Origin: Wolfiporia cocos
Lineage: Eukaryota; Basidiomycota; Agaricomycetes; Polyporales; Phaeolaceae
DNA length: 64,000 nt
Direction of reading: 5' to 3'
Assembly (NCBI GenBank): GCA_029448655.1
Contig: JACCLO010000003.1
Span: 2,666,001 to 2,730,000, forward strand
The notes under the pieces were generated by a model. It had not been told where the DNA came from, did not search any database, and worked only from the letters and a program-made list of their open reading frames with translations. The first letter of the stretch is position 1. The number at the start of each line of letters is the position of its first letter. The translations under genes were made by a program, and so were the position numbers. Below, in pieces: positions 37,501 through 48,733 of this stretch.

Positions 37501-37742
37501 TCGTATGACACGCGAGATATGGATTGAATAGCTCGCGACTTGAGCTGCGTACCGTCGCGGCCACACATTGTCTTTGAGCACGATACAGAAGCATCCTTTT
37601 TGGGTCGGCTGAAATCGCTCCCCATGTCCTCGAAGCCCTTACCCCTGCTCTGGGTAGGACGTGACGCCATTCTTATCTCATATGATTTGTCGGAATATAG
37701 AGTAGTGCCTTGCTGGTGCTGTCGTTCCAGCTCCATCTCCAT
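34570..37742 (-). CDS. RTC4-like domain protein
   Basis: A long, mostly disordered N-terminal half (36276-37742) rich in S/K/P/D, with nuclear-type basic stretches (SFKKKKKS, SKRRKAM, GHKKRRPD). The next exon has LCPWCDEKLPQVPTP, a CxxC that opens the RTC4-like domain. It continues with IQIDWDNLGARVRALKWHL, FWKDVVKRVRKNGSRQATGI and QFSNFDKTQPG spliced to YGEQGYVIIHQTIYNLFPP, then LPLTPTDFNELVLMPEAALL, all typical of this fungal domain. Yeast RTC4 was named from a telomere-capping screen; its activity is not known. The basic tail follows. ATG 37670 (MASRPTQSRG) is an alternative start. AAGAC|GTGAGT just before the stop is a perfect donor, so a further small 3' exon is possible. Confidence 0.78.
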
Positions 37743-38131
37743 TATTCCTCAATCTGAGCAGACAAGACGAGTTGAAGAATATTCGAACGAGGTGTCCAAA
37801 TCGCTCACTCTAATTCGACACAGCGTGGCAGTTCCCCCGACTTGAGCACCGGAGCACGAAGTCGCGAGCGAAGAGCTTTCGAGGATCCTTACAAGCAAGA
37901 AACAGAATGAGTTGCACCAGAAATGTCAAACACAGGCCCAATTGCAGCTGCAGTCACAAAGTGGCATGTGAATCCGAGAGCCCCTGATACGGCTCGCGAC
38001 GCGTTTGTCACGTCGCGCGGTTGGTCACAGTCCGCGATATATCGTCACGGCGCCCATTCAGCGCTAATCTTAGATTAGCAATAGAGCGCGATACTTCGAG
38101 TCACCTGGCAGTTTTGCTCTCATCCACAACC

Positions 38132-39827
38132 ATGTCCGCTTCAGAATTAAAAGGCCGCGTCTTGCTTGCATACTCTGGAGGCCTTGGTGTGTGTATATAT
38201 GTCTTAAATCCGTCGCACAGCTGATGATCTCGCGGTCAGACACCTCATGCATTCTCGCTTGGCTGATCGAGCAGGGGTATGAGGTCTACGCGTTCATGGC
38301 TGATGTTGGCCAGGAGGAGGCATGTTCACGCGTCTTTCCTCGACTCGGCTGTATTGACGGTGTTTAAGGACTTCGAAGCTGCACGGAAGAAGGCGCTTGC
38401 AGTGGGAGCCCAGAAATTCTTCCTGGAGGTGAGTAGATCGTGGCCTATTGATGGTATCTCTGACCACTTTGCACAGGATCTCAAGCGCGAGTTCGTCACC
38501 GAGCTGATATATCCGGCTGTCCAGGCGAACTGCATCTACGAGGCAAGTCCATACTTGTTCGCCGCTTCATCGCGCCTGACCGTGAGATCATGTAGAATGT
38601 ATACTTGCTGGGTACATCGCTGGCCCGCCCCGTTATCGCTCGGGGTATGATGGCGGTTGCGGATAAAGAGGGCTGCGAGTGAGTACTATCTGGTTTCTTG
38701 TGCCGATTAGCAGCTCAATATAATACAGCTTCGTCTCTCATGGCTGCACGGGCAAGGGTAATGACCAGGTCCGATTCGAACTGGCATTCTACGGCCTTAA
38801 GCCCGACATCAAGGTCATTGCCCCATGGCGTATCCCAGGTATGTTGGGCTCATCCCGTCTAAGTGCGCGCCGCTGATAACAAGATCAGAATTCTACAGCC
38901 GCTTCGCCGGCCGGCAGGCCCTGCTTGCCTATGCGGCGGAGAAGAATATCCCTGTCCAGCAGACTGCGGCCAAGCCATGGTCAACGGATGAGAACCTGTT
39001 CCACATCTCGTACGAAGCAGGCATCCTGGAGGACCCCAACACGACGCCACCTGCGGACATGTGGAAGCTGACAACCGCACCCGAGGACGCACCAACGACA
39101 CCCGAGCGCATCTCGATTGAGTTCGCACGCGGAATTCCGGTGAAGGTGACCGTGCCCGCGGAGAACAAGACATACACGGACGCGGTCGACGTGTTCCTTG
39201 CGCTGAACGCCCTCGCGCGGAAGCACGGGATCGGACGGATCGACATCGTTGAAAACCGTTTCATCGGCGTCAAGTCGCGCGGATGCTATGAATCGCCCGC
39301 GGCGACGATTCTGCGTGTCGCTCATATGGACCTCGAGGGCCTCACGCTTGACCGGAATGTGCGCGCGCTTCGAGACCAATTTGTCACGGTCGAGCTGAGC
39401 CGGATGCTGTACAACGGCCACTGGTTCACGCCCGAACGCGAGTTCATTGTTAGCGCCATTCCCGCGAGTCAGCGGACGGTGAATGGCGTTGTCAGGCTCA
39501 AGCTCTACAAGGGCAACGTGGTCGTTGAGGGTCGTTCATCTGATGAGGTGCGTTTGCAATCTCAATGTGAGAAACGAGGCTGACGGCGTCTGCTATAGGG
39601 TCTGTACGACGAGAAGCAATCGTCCATGGACGAGCTCGGCGGCTTTGAGCCCACTGACACGACTGGTTTCATCCAGATTGAGTCAATCCGCATCAAAAAG
39701 TACGGCATCGAGGTCGTCTATTTGCGTGCTCGTAAAGCTGACCAATCTACCTAGATGGGCACAGGCCAACATTCGCAAGGGTCAAGCTGGGATTGAGCCC
39801 AAAGATGTGTATGGCACCCGAGTATAA
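38132..39827 (+). CDS. ARG1: Argininosuccinate synthase
   Basis: This enzyme joins citrulline and aspartate with ATP to give argininosuccinate, the seventh step of arginine synthesis, in the cytosol. The first exon (38132-38186) and second (from 38240) join as [17 protein letters not shown], the ATP-pyrophosphatase P-loop. Then come [44 protein letters not shown], the long exon with [20 protein letters not shown] and [16 protein letters not shown], and [17 protein letters not shown]. The last intron (39700-39754) joins IKK to [18 protein letters not shown]. At least seven introns; the largest exon is 38887-39545. It is divergent to the RTC4-domain gene and converges with the F-box gene. Confidence 0.96.
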
Positions 39828-39995
39828 GAGGTGCGCGGTTGTCAAAAAATTCCTGCAGATTTGTGCTCTCTCCGTAAATCCTCTGTGGTCCGTGCTAGTA
39901 GTCAAATCCTCTGTAATCTATAGCGATGCGCGGGAAAAAGTGGAACTTATGTAGACTGATCGTGACCCGTCAATACACGTCAGGCCAGACTGACC

Positions 39996-42244
39996 TCATG
40001 CCTCAAGGCCTGATGGCTCATCGTCCAATATCGGCATTACGGGTTCAGCGGCGCCCGGCAATGTAGTTTCAAGTAGCTGTATTCGTCCATTCCTTGTACC
40101 CAGCACGATCTGTGTCGTCGCCTCTGAGAATGCGCAATGCGTGATATCGTCTGCAAAATCTCCGCGTGTGTGAGCTCGCGCAACCTCCGGACAGGTTACA
40201 AGGACGTACTTCGCAAGTCGTACGAGTTGACTTCGTGGAGCGTGCTTCCGTCAATTACCTGTAGCTCTGGATCCTCCCACCAGTTCTGCTCGCTACCCTC
40301 CGTGTCACGATCCGTATCGGCGTCACCTCCGCCTTCGCGTCTCATTTCCCCCGTAGGACCTGCAGATTCTAGTTGACCTTCATCCAGTTTGTCCAAGTCC
40401 TGAAACGCTGCCCTGAATCCGACGACAGCCCTCCGTACGCTCCCCCGCCGACGCTCCACCCACACGCCGCGCATGCCCGCAGGGCCGAGCACGCACGCAG
40501 ACACGAACGCGCGTCCACCCGGCGTCAGCCCGCTCCGCGGGGGGCGGCCGGACCGCAGCGTAGAGTGATCGTATGGCATGGCCATGTAGCGCGACGCGAC
40601 GAGGCTGACGCTGAGCGTAGGCGGCGCGCTGTCGTACGGAGACACTGCGGACGGGAGCAGCAGGGACACACGATAGTGGAAGAGTCCGCGAAGGACGTCG
40701 TATGCGAGGAATGATACAGATGCCTTCGTCGCGTGCGCGTCGGACGAGGGGAGAATAGTTGGTGAGGAGATGGAAGCGCCACGGTAGGTCGTCCGCGAGA
40801 AAGTATGGCTGATGATGTGTGCGCGCACGCGTCGTTCACCTCTGTGCAGGGCAGGATTTGACGCGGTTAATGACGCAGGGGTTTGAAATCCAGATGGAAG
40901 GGTGCATAGCTCGACAGCATGAGCTTTGACACAGAGAATGTGGCGTTGAGTAATGAACTTTGCTGCTATAACTCCGTTCCACTGATCGTTTGGTTAGTGA
41001 GCCGTTAGGCGAAGAGTACTGTCGCTCAACAGTTACAAGATCCGGGAGCAATAATTGACTTACCAGCTCAAGCTCATCGTTGTCACCTACATCCAGTCTC
41101 CACCTGGTCTTTGAGTCCCAATGTACAATGGCATACGAGTCGGAGTAAGAGAAAAAAGCGAGTTTCCCAGGAGCATATAGGGCTCGGACTAGGAAAATGG
41201 CCAAAGGCAAAGGTTGCTCTAGCATTATCTCGATCTGAGGCAGGGATTCTGCGTAAGGGTCTTGACTATCTGGGAGTTTCACGCAAAGGAAGGTGCAGCC
41301 TGAAGGACTGCACTGCATCAATTTGCTATCTTCATAGATCATATGTTGATACACGTACGCGGTGACGGCGATGATAATCGCGGTGCCTTGCTCATCTATG
41401 CATGCGCATGAAGATGAGCACAGTCCATTACCAGGGATTGTCTCCATAACGCAACGAGTGTTGGGCGCTTGCGTCTCCGATAAGAGAGACTGAGGATCGT
41501 GCAGTTGAAGGTCCCATAGTTCCACCAATCGCTCATGATATATGCACAAGAGCCATCGATCTAAAAAGACGTCAAGGTACAAAATACTTCTTCCACCATC
41601 TCCGCCCTCAATAGGGGAGCCTGTAGGAGGAGGGGAAAGGGTGGTTGGCGGTAGTCGCGGACGCAACCAGTCACGCTCTAGTCTGTAGTTGGAAATGACC
41701 ACCTTTTCTAGTTCACTGCTTTCCAATAAAGTGAGGGGATCACGAGCTAGCGATGCATACAAGGGAAGTTGGCGACATTGATCCACCAGCAAAGAGACCC
41801 ATAATGACCGATCGTACGTGAGGCTTGCTAAACTATTGCATGTCTGAAACAGTAAATTTAGCAAGTATTCATGCGATTTTCATAACGCAGCAACACTTTG
41901 AACGAAATGTACCAATAATGTCACAATATAATGTTAAAGCAAATAGACATATGCAGTCTCATGAAACACATGGTTTGTGTCCACCTAAGGTCTGAAGACG
42001 GATCATCAGAGCAAAGCGCATGCGGCCTTTCGCACATATGGCATCGTGTAGAGCTTACAGCGTATACGACAAGTATTCCACTGATGCTGACCTTTCGCAA
42101 TGCTAGAATATCCCATATGTCGAGCAGAGTTATGATCTGCAGCATCACCTCCGGCGGGATATCAAGCAAGACCAGTGTACGCTGCGAACCTCCAGTTGGT
42201 TCAATGGGAGAGCTGCAATCGTTTCCAGGTGGATCACGTATCAT
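39996..42244 (-). CDS. F-box protein with probable beta-propeller C-terminus
   Basis: The first exon has an F-box: VLLDIPPEVMLQIITLLDIW DILALRK (split by a space here), spliced to TCNSLASLTYDRSLWVSLL. The following 500 residues look like irregular WD/propeller blades, with DRWLLCIYHERLVELWDLQL, SDSYAIVHWDSKTRWRLDVG and, at the end, DDITHCAFSEATTQIVLGTR and NGRIQLLET. Such proteins are usually the substrate receptors of SCF ubiquitin ligases. The target cannot be inferred. The start at 42244 precedes the F-box by about 25 residues. Three or more introns; the 3' end is 168 bp from ARG1. Confidence 0.8.
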
Positions 42245-42855
42245 TAGTATGAAGAAGAAGAAAGCTGCGGGTCTAAGAACCCCAGATGTGGTCGGTCACC
42301 AAGAAATATCATATCAAACGCTCGCCTCGGTGCGACGGCTGCGAGATCGTAATCTGCGATCTGATCTCGGCACAATGCCGTCGGCACACCTGAGCTCCGA
42401 TTCGTGGCCTCTTCGAAAGTACAAATCGCAGAATTCAGTGCTTCATAGATGATGATGTGGCTAGTCTGCTCTGCGGCACATCCTACGCAGGCTATGAGCT
42501 GCGCATCTACACCGCATGCATGGAAAGGCTGGCTTCTTGAGTCTGCCGTTCTGCCGAGCACTAATTGCTGAGTCCGCGCACGTTGTGAACGACTTGATCA
42601 AGGGCTGGTCATTGTCGATCGGCGTCATCTTGGCTTACAGTGTATTACAAACTACTTCTAGTAGCTTCGAATCCGATCAACCCGTAGGAGAGTGACGCGT
42701 TCATTTTAGTGAGGTGCGTGAACTGTATAAAAATGCAAGGGTTTCACGCAGTCGACGCATCTCTCGCCCCTCCCCCCTTCACCTAAGTGCCATCCTCCTC
42801 TCCCTCTGGTCCGTTCTCGGTGTCTTGTTTATACCCTTAATCTTGCTCTATCAAC
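42245..42855. other. Divergent promoter region of the F-box gene and DLH copy 1
   Basis: A TATA box (TATAAAAA) lies at 42726-42733, and a C/T-rich stretch (CTCCCCCCTTCACC) at about 42770, just upstream of DLH1. The C/T tract is typical of strongly expressed fungal genes. Confidence 0.55.
42726..42733 (+). promoter_or_regulatory. TATA box of DLH copy 1
   Basis: TATAAAAA, about 125 bases upstream of the ATG at 42856 and followed by a pyrimidine-rich tract. Confidence 0.6.
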
Positions 42856-43920
42856 ATGAGTCTTTGCAAGGATTGCATTAGCGGTGCGTACATTATCGGA
42901 CCTGTGAGTCGTGCGATGCACACGCATGTACTCACAATTTTATGCATGATCTAGGTGTTCGCCACGAGGGAGAGCCTGAAGGTCAGTCTCGGATCCGGCT
43001 GCTGGATTAGAAAAATGATGTTGCGAACGTTGCGCTCACCTCTTTCTCTATCCGCTCATAGGCAAGTTCGAGCAAATCGGTGGCGTTGAGTGCTATGTGG
43101 CTACCCCTACCGGCGACTACCCCAAGGACAAAGTTATCTTGTTCCTCACCGATGTATTCGGTATCCCCCTTATCAACAACAAGGTACGATAACATCAACT
43201 TCCCTTTGTGTATATTACAAAATTGAGTAGAGAACTAGCTCCTCGCCGACGACTTTGCGCGCAACGGCTTCAAGGTCGTGGTGCCCGATATCCTCCTCGG
43301 AGAGGCTATTTCCGATGAGCAATTGAACAGCGGCAAGATCGACATCTTTAACGACTGGGTCCCGAAGCACGGTCGGGAGACGTGGATCCCTATCGTTGAT
43401 AAGGTCGTCGCTGCGCTCACGGAGACCGGCGTGACGCGCTTCGCGACGACGGGCTACTGCTTTGGTGCCCAACCCTCATTCTACCTCGCGCTTCAGGGCA
43501 AGTCCCACGTCACTGTCGTCTCGCACCCCTCCTTTTTGAAGGTTCCCAGCGATATCGAGGTGCGCACAGACATGTCATAACAGCGGAGCTGTGCTGACTA
43601 GTGACTATAGGAGTACCGCGATAATGCGAAGGCGCCCCTCCTGATCAATAGTTGCGAGGTTGACAGGCAGTTCCCGAAGGAGGCCCAGGCTGTCACCGAC
43701 GAACTCCTTGGTGGCGGCAAGTTTGCGCCTGGATACGAGCGCACCTACTGGGATGGCTGTGTGCACGGTTTTGCCGTGCGCGGTGACTTGGTGCGTATGA
43801 TATGCCACAGCTTGTCGATTCTCTGGACTGACTGCTGCGCTACAGAGCGACCCAAAGGTGAAGGCCGGCAAAGAGGGTTCCTTCAAGGCCACTGTTGAGT
43901 TTTTCAAGAAGCATCTGTGA
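42856..43920 (+). CDS. Dienelactone hydrolase family protein, copy 1
   Basis: An alpha/beta hydrolase of the dienelactone hydrolase family, spliced from about six exons. The start MSLCKDCISG joins VRHEGEPEG and GKFEQIGGVECYVATP. The core has LFLTDVFGIPLINNK, DDFARNGFKVVVPDILLG, and RFATTGYCFGAQPSFYLALQ with the nucleophile cysteine in GYCFGA. The Asp is probably in INSCEVDRQFPKE and the His in WDGCVHGFAVRG, making the Cys-Asp-His triad. In bacteria the family opens dienelactones in chloroaromatic breakdown; fungal members are mostly untested. Two paralogues with the same exon pattern follow at 59242 and 60968, beyond the transposon nest. Confidence 0.93.
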
Positions 43921-44418
43921 GAACTTTTTATTCTGGAGGACCTGTTGTAAGAAGAGCCGGAGGTAGTGAGCAGACACCCATAACGGTGCATGTACTTATA
44001 GCGCAAACGTAACTTTGCGCCCGCAACAAGTTGATTACATGCTTGGCGCGTTTTTCTGAACCATGTCAACGAAAAGGAAACTTCCTGTTTTGGTCGATGT
44101 TTGCGGTGCGGGCGGTGTGGCCTGGCAGGTAGCGCTCAGCAGCCATGTCCTGTATGTACAGTAACGTACGAAAGTAATTGGGCAACACCAATATTGGTAC
44201 TTACCGATGGACTGGGCAAGTTTTGTGGCCCCAAAAAATTAGGATAGTAGACAGAAGGAACTCAGTACTATGCACATATGATTACATTGCCATCGGCTCG
44301 TACAGTGAGCCAGAATGAGGCAATCATGTGATCAACGTGTTGATACACCCACCTTGTGCTGCTTCTTGGTAACGAAGCAATTGGTCAAATCACTATCTGT
44401 GTGCTATCTCATACTCCT

Positions 44419-44834
44419 ATGGTCTATACTTCACCATCTAAGTGTGGTAGAATAGTCGAACTCTACCATGCTGGCCACTTTGCTGCAGTCATTGCTCGTC
44501 GCTTCAATATCACTCGCAACACCGTTTACAACATTGTTAACCGCTTCCGCCGCACCAAGTTGTGCTACCCTCAGCTGAAGGCAGGCCGCCCAGCAAAGCT
44601 ATCCAAACTAGGCCGCAAGTATGCGGTCTTACTGCTAGATAGAGGGCATGCTTGCAATGTTGCAGAGCTCCAGCGTGAGCACTTCCAAAATGTCCATCCC
44701 ATCACACTACGGCGTGCTCTATGGAAGGAGGGGCTGGTGTCTGCAATTCGTAGGAGGGTGCCCTATCTGTCTACAAGACACAGAAAGGTGCGGAGGGTCT
44801 GGGCAGAAGGAGTGGGGAATTGGAGTGTGGACTA
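44419..44834 (+). pseudogene. Tc1-type transposase, N-terminal half (interrupted)
   Basis: The frame from ATG 44419 carries the paired helix-turn-helix of Tc1 transposases: RIVELYHAGHFAAVIARRFN, then ITRNTVYNIVNRF, and a second domain with HPITLRRALWKEGL and RHRKVRRVWAEGV. It reads GNWSVDY and then stops matching the family exactly at the TA where the Plavaka element begins. The continuation is at 56066. Confidence 0.85.
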
Positions 44835-45922
44835 CATCAGCAAATTCGGACACATCTCGCGAGTGCTTGCTAGCCCTTACAAGACCACACATTTGTCCAC
44901 TTTGCACACTAGGACCATGAGGATAGTGATGCCTTGTTAGGTGCTAACCTGCTTAGCACCAAGGTTGGACCATGCTCATGAGCCCTCACTATGTTCAATC
45001 TTCTATTGAAGTAGGCTCAAATCATAGTGTTAGTGAACAATTGTAAGACCTTACATGTACATGTATGTTATACTGTTCGATTGTCTCTAGTGTGAGTGGT
45101 GACGCTAGCATGCACACGCAAAAGTTGCCTATCTATCACCAATATTCATGATTATCGCAATGCTCGTGTAGAAATTGAGGCCCTGAAATGAAGGGCGAAT
45201 ATAAAACATAAAAATGATGCATTTTGTACAATAGCAACCAATACAGGTGTCTACAGACGAGAATTAGAGCTACCCTTTTGCAATACCCAGGCAGAGCTGG
45301 AATTGCAATGGAGATAATGAACAAACATAGATACTTTGAGAGAGTAAGATGAATGGGCGACAAGAAACATAGACAGCAGGATGGTGGGATGGAAAGACAG
45401 TGATACAACAGGATAGGGAGACAGCGGAATGACGACATAGCAAGACAGCCAGAATCGAGTTTTCATTGTCAAGAGCTTGATCAAGAGATAGAAAAATGCG
45501 AAAGACAATCTGAGAGACGAATGGGTAGACAATATAATGCTGTCAGTTCTGATGGGTCAAACTCTCTTTGTCACAGTTATCACACTGGTGTGTGGGCCCA
45601 CAGCGGAAGAGTGCTAGGTCGGACCTGTCATCTGAGTCATCTCCGTTGTTTGGCATTGCCAGTATCGTGGTGTACCCATCCCCGAAGACTTGCCTGGATG
45701 ACTGTAAATTAGAATAGGTCGCATATCACATATGAACACACCTGTTCCACCAATCAAGTGTGTCCTTATACCATTGAGACTCTGTATCATCGAAGGTAGA
45801 GTTTCAGTCAACTATCTTAATCTGCCAACTGCCCTTCACTTAAGAAATCGCAGTTGCGAGCTAGGTTTGCACGCAGATTAATCTGCTAGCTGCAGCAGAT
45901 TAATCTACTGTGACAATAAAAT

Positions 45923-46009
45923 GGTACATCAAGGATTCGGACCAAGGACCTTAGCACAGATGAGAATAAGAGCATCACAGCATAATTAGCCAACTGAGCC
46001 ATAGTGACA
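45923..46009 (-). other. tRNA-like Pol III promoter module, copy A left arm
   Basis: On the minus strand an A-box TGGCTCAGTTGG (45990-46001) is followed by a B-box GGTCCGAATCC (45933-45943) and GTACCA. I could not fold a convincing acceptor or anticodon stem, so this is a tRNA-derived remnant rather than a tRNA gene. Confidence 0.6.
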
Positions 46010-46296
46010 ACAGTTACCATTGACCAATCAAAATATATATAACGCAAATTTTACACACAATTTCCGCAAATCATCAAGGCAACTAACTGCTACAACAAGC
46101 ATTAAAAATTAATGATAGTGGTAGCTTGTTTTACCATGCCTGACCTGGAGCAATTCACAATGGGAAAGTTGAATACACTGGAATTACAGGTCTTTAGAGG
46201 CAGATTCATTTGTATTTGTGTTATGGAAGATGTTAAACTGCGAAAATGAAGTTTACAAATTACTCTATATATTTCTTAAAGTGTGAAGATTCTAGT

Positions 46297-46384
46297 TGCA
46301 CTGTAGCTCAGTTGGCTAATGTATGCTGCGATGCTCTTTTTCTCATCCGTGCTAAGGTCCTTGGTTTGAATCCTGGATGTACCA
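46297..46384 (+). other. tRNA-like Pol III promoter module, copy A right arm
   Basis: A-box TAGCTCAGTTGG (46304-46315) and B-box GGTTTGAATCC (46363-46373), then TGTACCA. It mirrors the left-arm module and faces outward. Confidence 0.6.
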
Positions 46385-46696
46385 TTTTATTGTCACAGGA
46401 GATTAATCTGTGTGCAAACCTAGCTCGCAACTGCGATTTCTTAAGCGAAGGGCAGTTGGCAGATTAAGATAATTGACTGAAGTCCCTCATCGAAGAGCGT
46501 AACAATATAGTTGTAGAATTTGATTGAGTCAAACTCATTGTCAATTGTGCACCACTCCGCTTGCTGGTTGAGTACTTGTTGTGCCTGTACAAATCAGATC
46601 AGCTTGACAGATGATATGATATAACATACCTGAATGGCTGCATAGGCAATCGTGTTGGCCATCACATGATTTACAGAAAATCTTTCGCATTCCACA

Positions 46697-47639
46697 TGTC
46701 ACGGTTTTCGTGGCATGATCTAATATATATGTTTTAGCCTTTACCGGGAGTTGAACTAGTGACTTCACGACTAGGGGGCACATGACGTCCCTATTGGTGT
46801 CACGGTACTTACTGGAGATAACGCACATCTCTTACAGATAAGATAGTACATTAGATAAGCATTGTAGGCTATGTGACCCAAATACTCTGGGGTCATCCCT
46901 CAATACATAATGCCCTACTAACTAGTCACTCCCTAGACATAGTCGATGGTAGACCAACCCAAAGGCTGTAACGTCGAAGGTAACTCGCGCAGACTAGCAG
47001 TGTGGTTCACGCAGCAGAGATGGAGTAGATGTGCCCTAAGGCATGGTCGAGAGAATAAAGGTTCTGGGGTACAACGTCCCAGAACCCTAAACCTATATAC
47101 ATGGCAGTAGCGCTGTAGTACTAAGTAACTACCCTTGCCCTAAAGCGATGTGGCCTGTGCGCACGCACCTAACGGTCAGGATCTCAAACGCTTATGTAAA
47201 CTACCATGTGACCGGGGGTTAGCCACACGCTAACTAGTATGGGGGTGGTGACGTTGTAAGACGTCACCTGATGGTGTATCCAGGAGTCGAGGGTTCGACT
47301 CCCGGTGTAAACGTATGGTGAGGCGTCACCAGGAAAAACCGTGACACTATGACTCGTAGGCACACGTGCACAGGCCGCATTGCTTTAGGGTAGACAATAT
47401 GGCCTTTGGCTACGGCGCTCCTGATGTACATAAATACTTGGGTCTTGAGGTGTTCCTACCTCAGAGGCCCTCCTTGCTCGTCATTACCTTGCTTGCGCTC
47501 TATAAGATACTCGCTAGTCTGTGCGACGTACCTCGGCCTCGCCTTAGGACTTGATACACCCTTCGATGACTTAGCCTTGGGATGCCATGTCTAGTTAGTG
47601 GGCATTAGGCATTGAGGAATGACCCTAGAGTTTGGGTCA
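46697..47639 (+). mobile_element. Solo LTR, host of a nested LTR
   Basis: Starts TGTCACGGTTTTC, ends GTTTGGGTCA, and is flanked by the 5-bp duplication CCACA (46692-46696 and 47640-47644). Without the nested LTR (46874-47346 plus its duplication) it is 465 bp. It interrupts the DUF6698-like gene. No internal retrotransposon genes remain, as expected after LTR-LTR recombination. Confidence 0.85.
46874..47346 (-). mobile_element. Solo LTR nested in another LTR of the same family
   Basis: On the minus strand it starts TGTCACGGTTTTTCC and ends TATTTGGGTCA. The 5-bp duplication CTATG is at 46869-46873 and 47347-47351. The last 50 bases closely match those of the LTR that it interrupts. B-box-like GGTTCGACTCC lies at 47292-47302. 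Confidence 0.85.
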
Positions 47640-48733
47640 CCACATCCTGCCAGAAGAAGGCCCATTCTCCATCTTCAGGGCTGTGCGAGGTCCTGTAAAA
47701 ATGTGCCTGTAGACCTGTATGACATGAGCCACACAACTGCCATGTCACATATATGAATAGACATATCCACAGTAGGAAAAATCCCTGTAATAGACCCCTG
47801 GACATGTCATCACACTGATGATCAGCCATTCCTTGATCATATATGAAACTAGGGAAAGCCTTGGAGCAGATTCTGATCTTCCCATCTGCAACTTTTGCCA
47901 TGAATCTACAATAGTTATCTGAGTTGGCACTGTGACAGATGAGTTGTGCACTCACTCCTGTGGATTGCTGTCAAATTGCTGGCGCGTTTGCTGTGGACAG
48001 AGAAGTCGAGCGCACATAAGATGTGCAAAACCTCTCAGTGCCTTTGACTGATTCCTTCTGCCAATTGGCGACTCAACAGGCTCAGTGGTAGGATTTTCTG
48101 GGATATACAACACAGCACTATACCATAAACTTCCAACATCCTCAGTGCAATAATATATTGCTCATTTCTCGATCTGATGTAAAAACTGAGTTCTCAGGAC
48201 AACTGAAACGTTTCAGTGCTTACATGAGTGCAGAACTCTGACAGAAACTCAGGGTGGTATGAGAACTCAGACATGAGCTCATGTAGGCCAGGAGTGAAAT
48301 CCAATATGGCCCGGTATACACACACAAGCTCAGTGTCACTCGGATGAAGCCTAAAATGTGTGCATGTGATTAGTTGATTATGAGAAGACATCTGTACACT
48401 TACTCTGGTGTGTTATCTCTAGTACCATCGAGTTTCATGCCTATCTGAAATGCACTTTCTATATCAACCCAGAGATTGGTTCCATGGGGAAGCCACTTGA
48501 TTGTAATCTCCATTGCTTCACCCCCAGAGCTCCAGAGTGACTAATGTCAGTATGAAATGAGGCTTTAAGTTCAACACACATACCGTGCAGCACGAGCAGA
48601 GTTTTTAATTGTATGAGATGTACGGATGTCTTGCATGAGCTCCTCGAATTTTTTTTCGCTCTTCAGCAGTCAAACCATTTGCTACAGGCTGAGCATTGAC
48701 TTGAATACTGGGAGCGACCAATGTAGAAGACAT

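Larger units (their letters stand above)
45795..46486. mobile_element. Foldback MITE with tRNA-like modules in both arms, copy A
   Basis: A 692-bp element with long inverted arms (about 240 bp each). Outer ends contain TTCAGTCAA followed by TATCTTAATCTGCC. The 8-bp target duplication TCATCGAA is perfect (45787-45794 and 46487-46494). Each arm has a small palindrome (GATTAATCTGC with GCAGATTAATC; the right one is degraded) and a tRNA-like Pol III module facing outward. No protein is encoded. The 8-bp duplication suggests mobilisation by a hAT- or P-type transposase. It interrupts the DUF6698-like gene. Confidence 0.85.
45481..48733 (-). pseudogene. DUF6698-like gene inside the Plavaka element, broken by two insertions
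   Basis: Reading the minus strand and skipping the insertions at 45795-46486 and 46697-47639, exons give a DUF6698-type protein. It starts MSSTLVAPSIQVNAQ. It continues with MEITIKWLPHGTNLWVDIES, RAILDFTPGLHELMSEF, FPSFIYDQGMADHQCDDMS, RGLLQGFFLLW, MANTIAYAAIQAQQVLNQ, FDSIKFYNYIVTLFDD, KDTLDWWNR and QVFGDGYTTILAMPNNGDD. The domain is common in Agaricomycetes and its function is unknown. A run of eight A at about 48650 shifts the frame early on; seven would keep it open. Both insertions lie near the 3' end and carry clean target duplications, so the gene was probably intact before them. Confidence 0.68.

Noticed and set aside
45917..46384. Genuine tRNA genes in the foldback element
   Set aside because: A and B boxes are good, but no stable cloverleaf with a plausible anticodon loop is visible; kept as tRNA-like modules.
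47280..47320. Possible tRNA gene from the GGTTCGACTCC motif
   Set aside because: No acceptor, D or anticodon arm could be built; the motif lies in a solo LTR.
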